Source of the DNA: Streptomyces aureoverticillatus
GTDB lineage: Bacteria; Actinomycetota; Actinomycetes; Streptomycetales; Streptomycetaceae
DNA: 64,000 bases
Direction of reading: 5' to 3'
NCBI RefSeq assembly: GCF_014649395.1
Contig: NZ_BMSY01000002.1
Location: 310,001-374,000 of the forward strand
Shown here: positions 9,246-17,961 of the stretch, one piece after another
Layout of the letters: every line of letters begins with the position of its first letter
Numbering within the stretch: the first letter of the stretch is position 1
The notes under the pieces: model-generated
Told to the model about the DNA's origin: nothing
The model's input: only the letters and a program-made list of their open reading frames with translations
Databases searched by the model: none
Made by a program: the position numbers and the translations under genes

Positions 9246-10081
9246 GCCGCGACCCCCGCGTACGCCGCCGGGGCGGCGGTGAGGGCCGTCATCCGCTCCG
9301 CGATCTGCGCCGCCGAGGCACGCTCCAGGCGGTCGGCGATGGAGCCGTCGGCGAGGAAGAGGGTGCGGTCGGCCCAGGCAGCGGCGGTCGGGTCGTGGGT
9401 GACCATGACGACCGTGGCGCCCATGCCGTCGACGGCCGAGCGGAGCAGGCCGAGGATCTCACTGGCCGTGGTGGTGTCGAGGGCGCCGGTCGGCTCGTCC
9501 GCGAACACCACGTCCGGCGAGGTCACCAGGGCGCGGGCGATGGCCACCCGCTGCTGCTGGCCGCCGGAGAGCTGGCCCGGGCGGCGCCTGCCCTTGTCGC
9601 CGAGGCCCACGCGGGACAGCATCGCGGCGGCGGCGCGGCGGTCGGGGCGATGGCCCGCGAGGCGCATCGGGAGCAGCACGTTCTGCTCGACCGTGAGCGA
9701 CGGGAGCAGGTTGAACGCCTGGAAGACGAAGCCGAGGCGGGTGCGGCGCAGGGCCGTCAGCTTGTTCTCGCTCATGCCGGTGATCTCCGTGCCGCCGAGG
9801 CGGACGGTGCCCTCCGTGGGGCGGTCCAGGCCCGCCGCGCACTGCAGGAACGTGGACTTGCCCGAGCCCGACGGGCCCATCACGGCCGTGAAGCTGCCGC
9901 GCGGCAGGGCCAGGTCGAGGCCCCGCAGCGCGTGCACCGCGCCCGAGCCGCGGCCGTACTGGCGGCGCACGCCCCGCAGTTCCACCGCCCAGTCGCCCGC
10001 CACGGTGTCGAGGCCCGGGCCCTCGGCGTCGCCGTGACGCGTTCCGGTCTCGGTCCGCTGCTTCTTCTTCCGCAGCCCCAT
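9242..10081 (-). CDS. ABC transporter ATP-binding protein (MacB/LolD type)
   Basis: A 279-residue ATPase partnered with the overlapping FtsX permease. It has Walker A GPSGSGKST (69-77), Q-loop in FVFQAFNLLPSLTVEQN, signature LSGGQQQRVAIARAL, Walker B VVFADEPTGALD and the H-loop MVTHD. The ADEPTGALD form is typical of the MacB/LolD group. I chose the ATG at 10081 (MGLRKKK) because the domain begins about 30 residues later and the open frame upstream runs antisense to the phosphatase gene. A 7-bp inverted repeat lies just upstream. A two-gene exporter with no regulator beside it; the substrate is unknown. Confidence 0.94.
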   Translation of the reverse strand: MGLRKKKQRTETGTRHGDAEGPGLDTVAGDWAVELRGVRRQYGRGSGAVHALRGLDLALPRGSFTAVMGPSGSGKSTFLQCAAGLDRPTEGTVRLGGTEITGMSENKLTALRRTRLGFVFQAFNLLPSLTVEQNVLLPMRLAGHRPDRRAAAAMLSRVGLGDKGRRRPGQLSGGQQQRVAIARALVTSPDVVFADEPTGALDTTTASEILGLLRSAVDGMGATVVMVTHDPTAAAWADRTLFLADGSIADRLERASAAQIAERMTALTAAPAAYAGVAA

Positions 10082-10101
10082 GGCGTGCAGCCTCTCCGTC
10101 G

Positions 10102-10133
10102 TCCGTACCTGATCGATGTCTCGAACGTACGGA
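10102..10133. promoter_or_regulatory. Inverted repeat upstream of the FtsX-type ABC exporter
   Basis: TCCGTAC (10102-10108) and its complement GTACGGA (10127-10133), separated by 18 bp, lie 20-50 bp before the ATPase start. The position fits an operator or promoter-overlapping site; no regulator is identified. Confidence 0.35.
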
Positions 10134-10210
10134 TCGCGGGGTGCCCGCGACCATGAGGCGGCCCGGCCAGTCGGGGGTGGGGTTTGCCCTACCGGGGCGT
10201 TGTGGCTGGT

Positions 10211-10432
10211 GGGGGCGGCCCTGCCGGGAGCTCCCCAATCCCGCCCCTTCCCGAAACTGGGGGCTCTGCCCCCAGACCCCCGCTCCTCAAACGCCGGAGG
10301 GGCTGAAATTGTGCCGGTGAGTTCTAGCCCGTCCGGCGTTTGAGGACGAGCCGCGCAGCGGCGATAAGGGGGTCCAGGGGGCGGAGCCCCCTGGTTACGG
10401 GAAGGGGCGGGACTGGGGAAAGCCCCGCAGGG
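10211..10432. repeat. Dispersed palindromic repeat, copy 1
   Basis: A roughly 220-bp imperfect palindrome filling the gap between the ABC exporter and phosphatase genes (10082-10437 holds no gene). The left arm contains CCCGCCCCTTCCCG, GGGGGCTCTGCCCCCAGACC and CTCAAACGCCGGAGGGGCTG. The right arm mirrors it with CCGTCCGGCGTTTGAGGACG, CAGGGGGCGGAGCCCCCTG and CGGGAAGGGGCGGG. Its core is the reverse complement of copy 5 at 47030. It may end or buffer transcription. Confidence 0.85.
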
Positions 10433-10437
10433 CCCGC

Positions 10438-11622
10438 CTACACGTCCCGGCAGATCAGCAGCAACGCCCGGTCGTCGTTCACGTCCTTGGCCACCGCCTC
10501 GATGAGGTGCCACGCGGCGCCGTGGAAGCCGCCGGGGACGTAGCGGTCCGCCTCGCCCGTCAGGCGGTCGATGCCCTCGGCGATGTCGCGGTCGGCCGCC
10601 TCGACGATGCCGTCGGTGAACAGCATCAGGACGTCGCCGGGGCGCAGCGACCCCTTGACGGGGTCGAACTGGGCGCCGTCGTAGACGCCGAGGAGGGGGC
10701 CTTCGCCGGACTTCTCCTCCCAGCGGCCGGTACCGGCGCTGAGCTGGAGGGCGGGCAGATGTCCTGCCGAGAGGAGTTCGTAGTCGCCGGTCTCCAGGTC
10801 GAGGACGAGGTGGATGGAGGTGGCGAAGCCCTCGTCCCAGTCCTGGCGGAGGAGGTAGCCGTTGGCGGCGGGCAGGAAGGCGTGCGGTGGGAGGGAGCCG
10901 AGGAGGCCGCCGAAGGCGCCGGAGAGGAGCAGGGCGCGGGAGCCCGCGTCCATGCCCTTGCCCGAGACGTCCGTGAGGACGACTTCCAGCGTGCGCCCGC
11001 CGTTCGTGCGGGCGGCGACCACGAAGTCGCCGGAGAAGGACTGCCCGCCGGCGGGCCGGAGCGCCATCTCGCGGTGCCAGCCGCGCGGCAGCTTCGGCAG
11101 CTTGCTCTGCACGCGGATGCGCTCGCGCAGGTCGAAGAGCATGGTGCCGCCGCCGCGCCACGGCACCCCGACCCGGCTGCGGAACTGGGCGATGAGGAGG
11201 CCGAAGAAGCCGCAGGCGGCGACGGTCAGGACGGTGCCGGGGGTGACGCGTGCGGGGCCCTCGGTGTACGGGCCGAGCTGGGCGGACTCCACGATCAGGG
11301 CGGCCGCCGAGGCGGCGTACAGACCGAGCAGGCTGGAGGGGCGGAGAAGCAGGCCGCCCGCGACGATGGGCAGCACGAGCGCGGCGGGCGAGAACCACAC
11401 GGGGTTGACGATGGTGCAGGCGGTGATGACGGGGATGGTGAGGAGCAGCGCGGCCAGTGCCACCCAGTCGGAGCCGTCGCCCCGGAAGTAGTCGACACCG
11501 GATTTGCGCAGCCCTATGCGGGCCCGGTGCAGCCGCTTCTTCATCCGGGCCGGGAATGTCTCGGCTTCGGCGCGCCGCGCACGCTGTTCGCGCCGCTCGC
11601 GCCCTTCTCGTCGTACCGCCAT
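10438..11622 (-). CDS. Membrane-bound PP2C/SpoIIE-type serine phosphatase
   Basis: A 394-residue protein. A basic N-terminal segment is followed by about four to five membrane helices (roughly 50-155), then a cytoplasmic SpoIIE-like PP2C domain to the end. Domain motifs are FSGDFVVA, the metal-binding DVSGKGMDA, LSAGHLPAL, LFTDGIVEA and the final DDRALLLI. In this family the enzyme typically dephosphorylates anti-anti-sigma factors in stress and morphology circuits; that role here is inference. No PAS, GAF or anti-sigma gene adjoins it. It is divergent from the Eis-like acetyltransferase gene, with a 165-bp gap. Confidence 0.92.
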   Translation of the reverse strand: MAVRREGRERREQRARRAEAETFPARMKKRLHRARIGLRKSGVDYFRGDGSDWVALAALLLTIPVITACTIVNPVWFSPAALVLPIVAGGLLLRPSSLLGLYAASAAALIVESAQLGPYTEGPARVTPGTVLTVAACGFFGLLIAQFRSRVGVPWRGGGTMLFDLRERIRVQSKLPKLPRGWHREMALRPAGGQSFSGDFVVAARTNGGRTLEVVLTDVSGKGMDAGSRALLLSGAFGGLLGSLPPHAFLPAANGYLLRQDWDEGFATSIHLVLDLETGDYELLSAGHLPALQLSAGTGRWEEKSGEGPLLGVYDGAQFDPVKGSLRPGDVLMLFTDGIVEAADRDIAEGIDRLTGEADRYVPGGFHGAAWHLIEAVAKDVNDDRALLLICRDV

Positions 11623-11787
11623 TGCTCGTGGACCCTATCCACCGGGCCAGGCGCTTCGCACGGGAGGTACCTCTTGTCCCCCTTCAGGGGCACCTCACCC
11701 GTATCTCCACGCCCAGCGTCCACACGCGCATTCCGGTACGCGGAAAATCGTTCGCCGCGTCCTTGGAGCCCCTGGTAGGCATGGCAT

Positions 11788-13023
11788 ATGACAGCAGACT
11801 TGCGGGAGTTGAGCCAGAGCGACTGGGACCGTTGGTACGCAACACTGGAGCGGGCCTTCGGCGGTGTCGCCGAGCAGCCCGAGGAGCACGAGCTGTGGAA
11901 TTCGCTCACCGAGCACGAGCGGGCGTTCGGGTTCTGGGACGGCGACGCCTGTGTGAGCACGGCGGGCGCGTTCAGCTTCCGCATGTCCGTGCCGGGCGGT
12001 GCCGTGGTGGACGCGGCGGGCGTGAGCATGGTCAGCGTGGCGGCCACGCACCGGCGGCGCGGCCTGCTCACGGCGATGATGCGGCACCAGCTCGACGACG
12101 TGCGGGCGCGCGGCGAGGCACTGGCGGTCCTGACGGCGTCGGAACCGGTCATCTACGGCCGGTTCGGGTACGGCGTGGGCTCGTACCAGCTCCGCCTGGA
12201 GATCGACAAGACCCGGGTCCACCTGTCCGTCCCGGCCGCCGCGGACGACGTGCGGCTGCGCTACGTGACGCCCGCGGAGTCCCAGGCGGACCGCGAGGCG
12301 GTGTACGCGCAGCGGGTGGCAGGCCGCCCCGGCATGCTCGCCCGGCGGCCCGGCTGGGAGAAGCTGCCCACCCTGGACCCGCCGGGCGACCGCAACGGCA
12401 TGTCGCCGCAGCAGTGCGTGCTCGCGGAGCGCGACGGCGAGGTGGTCGGGTTCGCCCTCTTCGCGGTCAAGCCCGACTGGGACGCCCGGGGCCCCAAGGG
12501 CACCGTCCGGGTGCAGGACGTGGAGGCCCTGGAACCGGCCGCGTACGCCGCGCTGTGGCGTTTCCTGTTCGGCATCGACCTGACGTCGACGGTCCTGGCG
12601 CTGTCCCGCCCGATGGACGACCCGCTGACCCAGCTCGTCTCCGACATCCGCCGCTGCGACCTGCGGATCCGGGACTCGCTGCACATACGTCTGGTGGACG
12701 TCGGCGCCGCCCTCGAAGCGCGGACGTACCAGGCGCCGGTGGACGTGGTCCTGGACGTCGAGGACGCCTTCTGCCCCTGGAACCAGGGACGCTGGCACCT
12801 GACGGGCGACGCCAAGGGCACCTCCTGCAAGCGCGTCGACGACGACTCCCCGGCCGATCTCGCGCTCTCCGTACGGGAGTTGGGCTCCGCCTATCTCGGC
12901 GGCGTGCCCCTCACCCAGCTCGCCGGGGCGGGCCGGGTGCGGGAGCTGCGCGAGGGCGCGCTCGCGGAGGCGTCACTCGCCTTCGGCTCGTCGGTGGCTC
13001 CTTGGCTGCCGCACGGCTTCTAG
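11788..13023 (+). CDS. Eis-like GNAT N-acetyltransferase
   Basis: A 411-residue protein of the Eis family: an N-terminal GNAT fold, a second GNAT-like domain and a C-terminal SCP2-like domain. The acetyl-CoA loop is visible as VAATHRRRGLLTAMM. The conserved YGRFGYG motif carries the tyrosine used as general acid in Eis. The last residue is Phe (PWLPHGF); in Mycobacterium Eis the C-terminal carboxylate of the last Phe takes part in catalysis, so this end looks functional. Members acetylate amines, including aminoglycosides and protein lysines; the substrate here is not evident. The next gene converges on it. Confidence 0.9.
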   Translation: MTADLRELSQSDWDRWYATLERAFGGVAEQPEEHELWNSLTEHERAFGFWDGDACVSTAGAFSFRMSVPGGAVVDAAGVSMVSVAATHRRRGLLTAMMRHQLDDVRARGEALAVLTASEPVIYGRFGYGVGSYQLRLEIDKTRVHLSVPAAADDVRLRYVTPAESQADREAVYAQRVAGRPGMLARRPGWEKLPTLDPPGDRNGMSPQQCVLAERDGEVVGFALFAVKPDWDARGPKGTVRVQDVEALEPAAYAALWRFLFGIDLTSTVLALSRPMDDPLTQLVSDIRRCDLRIRDSLHIRLVDVGAALEARTYQAPVDVVLDVEDAFCPWNQGRWHLTGDAKGTSCKRVDDDSPADLALSVRELGSAYLGGVPLTQLAGAGRVRELREGALAEASLAFGSSVAPWLPHGF

Positions 13024-13075
13024 GCTTCCGCGCGGTTTCCGGGCTCCCGTGTGGCGTCCGGGGGGTGCTTCCTCG

Positions 13076-13906
13076 TCACGGCCGGCGGCCGGGCGGCTGG
13101 CAGCCCGGGCACCAGAACAGATTGCGGGCGGCGAGATCGGCGGTGCGGATCTCGCCGCCACAGATGTGGCAGGCCTGCCGGGCCCTGCGGTACACGTACA
13201 CCTCACCGCCGTGGTCGTCCACGCGCGGCGGGCGGCCCATCGCCTCCGGGGTGTGCTCGGGCCGGACCGTGTCGATGCGGTTGTGCCGGACACCCTCGCG
13301 CATGAGGTCCACCAGGTCGGCCCAGATCGCCGTCCACTGGGCGTACGTGAGGTCCTTGCCGGGTGTGTACGGGTCGATGCCGTGCCGGAACAGGACCTCC
13401 GCGCGGTAGACGTTGCCCACGCCCGCGACGACCTTCTGGTCCAGGAGCAGGCCCGCGATGGTCGTGCGGCTGCGGGACACCCGGCGCCAGGCCGTGTCCG
13501 GGTCGTTCCCCTCGCCCCGCGGGCGCAGCGGGTCCGGGCCCAGGCGGGCGTGTATCGCCTGCTTCTCCTCGTCCGTGATCAGGGCGCAGGTCGTGGGGCC
13601 GCGCAGGTCCATGTACGCGGTGGGGTTCGCCAGGCGGAGGCGGACCGTGTCCGTGGGTGGCGGCGGGGGCGCCGCGCCGAAGGCGACCTTGCCGAAGAGG
13701 CCCAGGTGGATGTGGATCCAGCCGGTTTCGGCGAAGCCGAGGAAGAGGTGCTTGCCGTGGGCTTCCGCCGTGGTCAGCGGGTGGTCCGTCACGAGGGCCG
13801 CGCCGTCGGAGAACTTGCCCTGCGGGCTGGTGGCGCGCACCTTCCGTCCCTCGAAGCGCTCGCGGTGATCGGCCGCGAGGCGATGGATGGTGTGACCCTC
13901 CGGCAC
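13076..13906 (-). CDS. nei: Endonuclease VIII-like DNA glycosylase (Fpg/Nei family)
   Basis: A 276-residue base-excision repair glycosylase/AP lyase. The GTG at 13906 gives the required N-terminus (M)PEG, with the catalytic Pro next to the start and the acid Glu. AGGAG at 13915-13919 supports it; longer frames would bury the catalytic proline. A conserved Lys lies in AHGKHLF. The helix-two-turn-helix region contains VAGVGNVYRAEVLFRHGI. The C-terminal zinc finger shows four cysteines, C-x2-C and C-x2-C (CHICGG and FWCPGC). The domain proportions match Nei rather than Fpg. It ends with a basic Pro/Arg tail. Confidence 0.94.
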   Translation of the reverse strand: MPEGHTIHRLAADHRERFEGRKVRATSPQGKFSDGAALVTDHPLTTAEAHGKHLFLGFAETGWIHIHLGLFGKVAFGAAPPPPPTDTVRLRLANPTAYMDLRGPTTCALITDEEKQAIHARLGPDPLRPRGEGNDPDTAWRRVSRSRTTIAGLLLDQKVVAGVGNVYRAEVLFRHGIDPYTPGKDLTYAQWTAIWADLVDLMREGVRHNRIDTVRPEHTPEAMGRPPRVDDHGGEVYVYRRARQACHICGGEIRTADLAARNLFWCPGCQPPGRRP

Positions 13907-13940
13907 GACGGTTTCTCCTGGGGTTTGGTGAGCGGGGGCT

Positions 13941-14158
13941 TGGGTGGGGCCCTGCCGGGGGCTCCCCAAGCCCGCCCCTTCCCGGCTGTATCGATTTGCG
14001 GCTCCGCCGCGTGGGGGGCTCCGCCCCAGACCCCGCTCCTCAAACGCCGGAGGGGCTATAGATAGCCCGTCCGGCGTTTGAGGACGAGCCGCGAAGCGGC
14101 GACAAGGGGGCCCAGGGGGCGGAGCCCCCTGGTACGGGAAGGGGCGGGGTTGGGGAAG
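13941..14158. repeat. Dispersed palindromic repeat, copy 2
   Basis: This copy fills the nei-rpiB gap with the same paired arms as copy 1: CCCGCCCCTTCCCGG, CTCAAACGCCGGAGGGGCT, then CCGTCCGGCGTTTGAGGACG, CAGGGGGCGGAGCCCCCTGG and GGGAAGGGGCGGGGTTGGGG. The very centre differs (CTATAGATAG). Confidence 0.85.
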
Positions 14159-14160
14159 GC

Positions 14161-14649
14161 TCAGCCCTGCTGCGGGTGGTGGGCCGGGATGGGCGGGAGT
14201 TCGCCGGAGGTCTCGTAGCGGGTGAGCATCTCGATGCGGCGAGTGTGCCGGGGCTCCCCGGAGTACGCCGTGGCGAGGAAGATCTCGACGAACTTCGTGG
14301 CCTCGTCCTGGGTGTGCATCCGCCCCCCGATGGAGATCACGTTGGCGTCATTGTGCTCACGCCCGAGCGCAGCCGTCTGCTCACTCCACGCGAGAGCGGC
14401 CCGCACCCCCTTCACCTTGTTCGCCGCGATCTGCTCCCCGTTCCCGGAGCCGCCGATGACGATGCCGAGGGACTCGGGGTCCGCGGCCGTCTTCTCCGCG
14501 GCGCGCAGGCAGAACGGGGGGTAGTCGTCCTGGGCGTCGTAGATGTGGGGCCCGCAGTCGACGGGCTCGTGGCCGTGGGCCTTGAGCCACTCGACGAGGT
14601 GGTTCTTCAGTTCGTAGCCGGCATGATCCGAGCCGAGGTACACGCGCAT
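14161..14649 (-). CDS. rpiB: Ribose-5-phosphate isomerase B
   Basis: A 162-residue RpiB/LacAB-family isomerase that interconverts ribose 5-phosphate and ribulose 5-phosphate in the pentose phosphate pathway. It shows the N-terminal MRVYLGSDHAGYELK and the phosphate-binding GGSGNGEQIAANK. Where E. coli RpiB uses a catalytic Cys, this protein has the actinobacterial form with Glu72 in GNGEQ, as described for mycobacterial RpiB. The ATG at 14649 starts the family homology; the frame is open to 14739 but unlike the family. It stands alone, with a palindromic repeat directly after its stop. Confidence 0.95.
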   Translation of the reverse strand: MRVYLGSDHAGYELKNHLVEWLKAHGHEPVDCGPHIYDAQDDYPPFCLRAAEKTAADPESLGIVIGGSGNGEQIAANKVKGVRAALAWSEQTAALGREHNDANVISIGGRMHTQDEATKFVEIFLATAYSGEPRHTRRIEMLTRYETSGELPPIPAHHPQQG

Positions 14650-14775
14650 GGAGCGAAGTGTGGCATGCACGGGGGCGGGAAGCCGCCGTGGGGCGGCCGG
14701 GCACCGGCTGCGGCCACCCTCAAGCCACCCTGAGACCACCCCTCAGGCCAGGCTCAGGCCAGGCCCCGGCCGGGC

Positions 14776-14793
14776 GATTGGTTCAGGCCAATC
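14776..14793. promoter_or_regulatory. Short palindrome upstream of the first amino-acid permease
   Basis: GATTGG (14776-14781) and CCAATC (14788-14793) form a 6-bp inverted repeat in the 283-bp gap ahead of the permease gene. It is a possible operator; no regulator is adjacent. Confidence 0.25.
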
Positions 14794-14932
14794 CCCCTGC
14801 CCGGTGATCGTGCGTAAGCGCGCGTTCACTCAGGATTCCGCGGAATACAACGATCCGGAGACGGGTCTTTCGTCCCGTACGCCCCTGAGTTTGAATGCGG
14901 AAGCTCGTCCCCGCGAACCAAAGGAACTGCCT

Positions 14933-16414
14933 ATGACCTCGCAACCGTCCCTTGCGAAGGAAGACAGCGCCCCCGAAGGACCCGTCGATTCCCAGTCAGG
15001 CGGGCCGGGCAGCGGTCATGGAGAGGGTGGCGACGGCCTGCAGGCCGGGCTGAAGAACCGCCACCTGTCGATGATCGCCATCGGTGGCGTGATCGGAGCG
15101 GGTCTGTTCGTCGGCTCCGCGTCCGGCATCAAGGCCGCGGGTCCGGCGATCCTGGTCTCGTACGCCCTCGTCGGCACGATGGTCGTCCTCGTGATGCGGA
15201 TGCTCGGCGAGATGGCCGCGGCGCGGCCGACCTCCGGCTCCTTCTCCGCCTACGCCGACCAGGCGCTCGGCCGCTGGGCAGGCTTCTCCATCGGCTGGCT
15301 GTACTGGTTCTTCTGGGTCGTGGTGCTGGCGGTCGAAGCCACCGCCGGTGCCGTGATCCTGGAGGGCTGGATACCCGCGATCCCGCAGTGGGGCTGGGCG
15401 CTCATCGTGATGGTGGTGCTCACCGCGACGAACCTCGTCTCGGTCGGCTCCTACGGCGAGTTCGAGTTCTGGTTCGCCGGGATCAAGGTCGTCGCGATCG
15501 GCGCCTTCGTCCTGATCGGTCTGCTCGCGGTGTTCGGCGTGCTGCCCGGCTCGGACAACCCGGGCGACGGCTTCGCGCATCTGACGGACGCGGGCGGCTT
15601 CCTGCCCAACGGCGCGGGCGCCATCCTCACGGGTGTGCTGATGGTGGTCTTCTCCTTCATGGGCTCGGAGATCGTCACGCTCGCCGCCGGTGAGTCGGAG
15701 GACCCGCAGCGCGCCGTGACCAAGGCCACCAACAGCGTCATCTGGCGCATCGGTGTCTTCTACCTCGGTTCGATCTTCGTGGTCGTGACGCTGCTGCCCT
15801 GGAACGACAAGTCCATCACCAAGGACGGGTCGTACGTCGCCGCGCTGAACTCGATCGGCATTCCGCACGCCGGTCAGGTGATGAACGTGATCGTGCTCAC
15901 CGCGGTGCTCTCCTGCCTCAACTCCGGCCTCTACACCGCCTCCCGCATGGCCTTCTCGCTGGGCCAGCGCGGGGACGCGCCGAAGGCGTTCGCGCGCACC
16001 GACTCCAACGGTGTGCCGCGCACCGCGATCCTCGGCTCCGTCGTCTTCGGCTTCGCCGCCGTGTGGTTCAACTACCAGTGGCCGGACACCGTCTTCGACT
16101 TCCTGCTCAACTCCTCCGGCGCGGTCGCCCTCTTCGTGTGGCTCGTCATCTGTTTCACGCAGCTGAAGATGCGCGGCATCATCCTGCGCGAGCAGCCGGA
16201 GAAGCTGGTCGTGAAGATGTGGCTCTTCCCGTATCTGACCTGGGTCACCATCGGGATGATCTCGTTCGTGATCGTCTACATGCTGTACGACGACGCCGGG
16301 CGCAAGCAGATGCTGCTCTCGCTCCTGGTGGCGGCCCTCGTGCTGGGCTTCGCCCTGGTGCGGGAGAAGGTGCGGCCGCGTACCGCCGAGGAGGCGGCCC
16401 GAGTCGAGTCCTGA
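14933..16414 (+). CDS. APC-family amino-acid permease, paralogue 1
   Basis: A 493-residue, 12-helix amino-acid/proton symporter of the APC superfamily (GabP/AnsP-like group). The charged N-terminal tail of about 50 residues leads into the family opening GLKNRHLSMIAIGGVIGAGLFVGS. The consensus MRMLGEMAA..P.SGSFS.YA, with the usual Glu, follows. The start is the ATG at 14933, with AAGGAA at 14921-14926; the longer upstream frame overlaps rpiB antisense. It is closely related to the permeases at 18921 and 20584, sharing for example the run GEFEFWFA. The exact amino acid transported cannot be told from sequence. Confidence 0.93.
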   Translation: MTSQPSLAKEDSAPEGPVDSQSGGPGSGHGEGGDGLQAGLKNRHLSMIAIGGVIGAGLFVGSASGIKAAGPAILVSYALVGTMVVLVMRMLGEMAAARPTSGSFSAYADQALGRWAGFSIGWLYWFFWVVVLAVEATAGAVILEGWIPAIPQWGWALIVMVVLTATNLVSVGSYGEFEFWFAGIKVVAIGAFVLIGLLAVFGVLPGSDNPGDGFAHLTDAGGFLPNGAGAILTGVLMVVFSFMGSEIVTLAAGESEDPQRAVTKATNSVIWRIGVFYLGSIFVVVTLLPWNDKSITKDGSYVAALNSIGIPHAGQVMNVIVLTAVLSCLNSGLYTASRMAFSLGQRGDAPKAFARTDSNGVPRTAILGSVVFGFAAVWFNYQWPDTVFDFLLNSSGAVALFVWLVICFTQLKMRGIILREQPEKLVVKMWLFPYLTWVTIGMISFVIVYMLYDDAGRKQMLLSLLVAALVLGFALVREKVRPRTAEEAARVES

Positions 16415-16437
16415 GCCGACGCCCGGGGCGTGTCGGC

Positions 16438-16477
16438 ACGGCGGGGTGGTTCCGGGGGTCCGGAGCCGCCCCGCCGT
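16438..16477 (+). terminator. Hairpin terminator after permease 1
   Basis: ACGGCGGGG (16438-16446) pairs with CCCCGCCGT (16469-16477), with an inner TCCGG/CCGGA stem. It lies 24 bp past the permease stop and before the oxidoreductase gene. Confidence 0.6.
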
Positions 16478-16608
16478 CGTGTGTGCGGCCGGGAAAGAAA
16501 ACCTGACGGAAACTGTCAAGTTATGAGGACAGGGTGGTCCCCGCAAGGACAAGATCCGCGGCGCCGCTGACCCCGCGCGCGCCGCGCACCGCATGACGGA
16601 GGCAACCC

Positions 16609-17937
16609 GTGAACCACACCGCCCAGCGCCTCACCTTCCGCCCCGGCCAGGACGGGTACGAGGACGAACTCGCCGGATTCCAGACCGGGTTCGCCCAGCG
16701 CCCCGACGTGGTCTTCGCGGCCGCCGGCACCGACGACGTCGTCGCGGCCGTGGCGTACGCCGCCGAGGCGGGGCTGCCCATCGGCGTGCAGGCCACCGGG
16801 CACGGCCTCCCGGACGCCTCGGAGGGCGGCGTACTGATCAGCACCCGGCGCATGGACGAGGTCGTCGTGGACCCCGCGGCGCGCACCGCGCGCGTCGGCG
16901 CGGGCGTCCGCTGGGGGCAGGTCGTGGCCGCCGCGGCGGAGCACGGGCTCGCGCCGCTGAACGGCTCGGCGCCCTCCGTGGGCGCCGTGTCGTACACGCT
17001 GGGCGGCGGGCTCGGCATCCTGGCGCGGGAGTTCGGGTACGCGGCCGACCACGTGCGGTCCCTGGAGCTGGTCACGGCGGACGGCGCCGTCCGGCGGGTG
17101 ACGGCCGACAGCGAACCGGAGCTGTTCTGGGGGCTGCTCGGCGGCGGCGCGAACCTCGGCGTCGTGACGGCCCTGGAGATCGGCCTGATCCCCGTGACAC
17201 GGCTGTACGGCGGCGCGCTCACCTTCGACGGGCGCGAGGTCGACCCGGCGGCGATCCTGCGCGCGTACACGGCCTGGACCGAGACCGTCCCCGACGAGGT
17301 GACGTCCTCCGTCGCCGCGCTCGTCTACCCCGACCTCCCGATGCTCCCGGAAGCCCTGCGCGGCAGCTATCAGGTGACCGTGCGCGTCGCGTACACCGGC
17401 GGCGCGGAGGAGGGCGAGCGGCTGGTGGCGCCGCTGCGCGCGATCGGGCCCGCCCTCTCGGACGGCCTGCGTGAACTGCCGTACACCGAGAGCCACACCA
17501 TCCACAGCGACCCGGACTTCCCGCACGCGTACTACGGGGAGAGCCGCATGCTGGAGGGCCTCGACACCGCCGCGATGGAGCGGCTCCTCGCCCTCACCGG
17601 GCCCGCCGCCGACCGCATGCACGTGGTGCAGCTCAACCACCTGGGCGGCGCGCTGGCCCGGCCGGCCGCCAACGCCGTGCCGCACCGGGACGCGCGCTGG
17701 CTGCTGCGGATCCTGTCACCGCTGGACGGCACGGACCGCGAGAGCCTGCGGGAGTTCTACGCGGACGTCCTCACCGGCGTGGACCGGCACGTCCTGGGGC
17801 GGTCGCTGAACTTCACCTTCGCCAGTGGCGACCGTACGGAAGGGCTGTACGACGACGAGACGCGGAAGAGGCTCGCCGGGCTGAAGGCCACGTACGACCC
17901 GGCGAACCTCTTCAGGCGGAACTACGACGTCCGTTGA
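16609..17937 (+). CDS. FAD-binding oxidoreductase, berberine-bridge-enzyme-like
   Basis: A 442-residue flavoprotein with an N-terminal PCMH-type FAD domain (about 33-200) and the C-terminal BBE motif (NLFRRNYDV). His65 in ATGHG is at the position of the histidine that covalently holds FAD. The second, Cys linkage found in bicovalent members is absent: the loop reads SVGAVSYTLGGGLG. The family oxidises alcohols, sugars or secondary-metabolite intermediates using O2; the substrate here is unknown. The GTG at 16609 has ACGGAGGC just upstream. It sits between two amino-acid permease genes and converges on bioY, without operon partners. Confidence 0.88.
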   Translation: MNHTAQRLTFRPGQDGYEDELAGFQTGFAQRPDVVFAAAGTDDVVAAVAYAAEAGLPIGVQATGHGLPDASEGGVLISTRRMDEVVVDPAARTARVGAGVRWGQVVAAAAEHGLAPLNGSAPSVGAVSYTLGGGLGILAREFGYAADHVRSLELVTADGAVRRVTADSEPELFWGLLGGGANLGVVTALEIGLIPVTRLYGGALTFDGREVDPAAILRAYTAWTETVPDEVTSSVAALVYPDLPMLPEALRGSYQVTVRVAYTGGAEEGERLVAPLRAIGPALSDGLRELPYTESHTIHSDPDFPHAYYGESRMLEGLDTAAMERLLALTGPAADRMHVVQLNHLGGALARPAANAVPHRDARWLLRILSPLDGTDRESLREFYADVLTGVDRHVLGRSLNFTFASGDRTEGLYDDETRKRLAGLKATYDPANLFRRNYDVR

Positions 17938-17961
17938 CGGACGTACAGAGCGTCTGGCGCG

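Noticed and set aside
5454..10037. Very long open frame on the plus strand spanning the acyltransferase and ABC genes
   Set aside because: High GC makes long antisense and out-of-frame openings common. It overlaps well-supported genes, contains no domains, and has poor codon bias.
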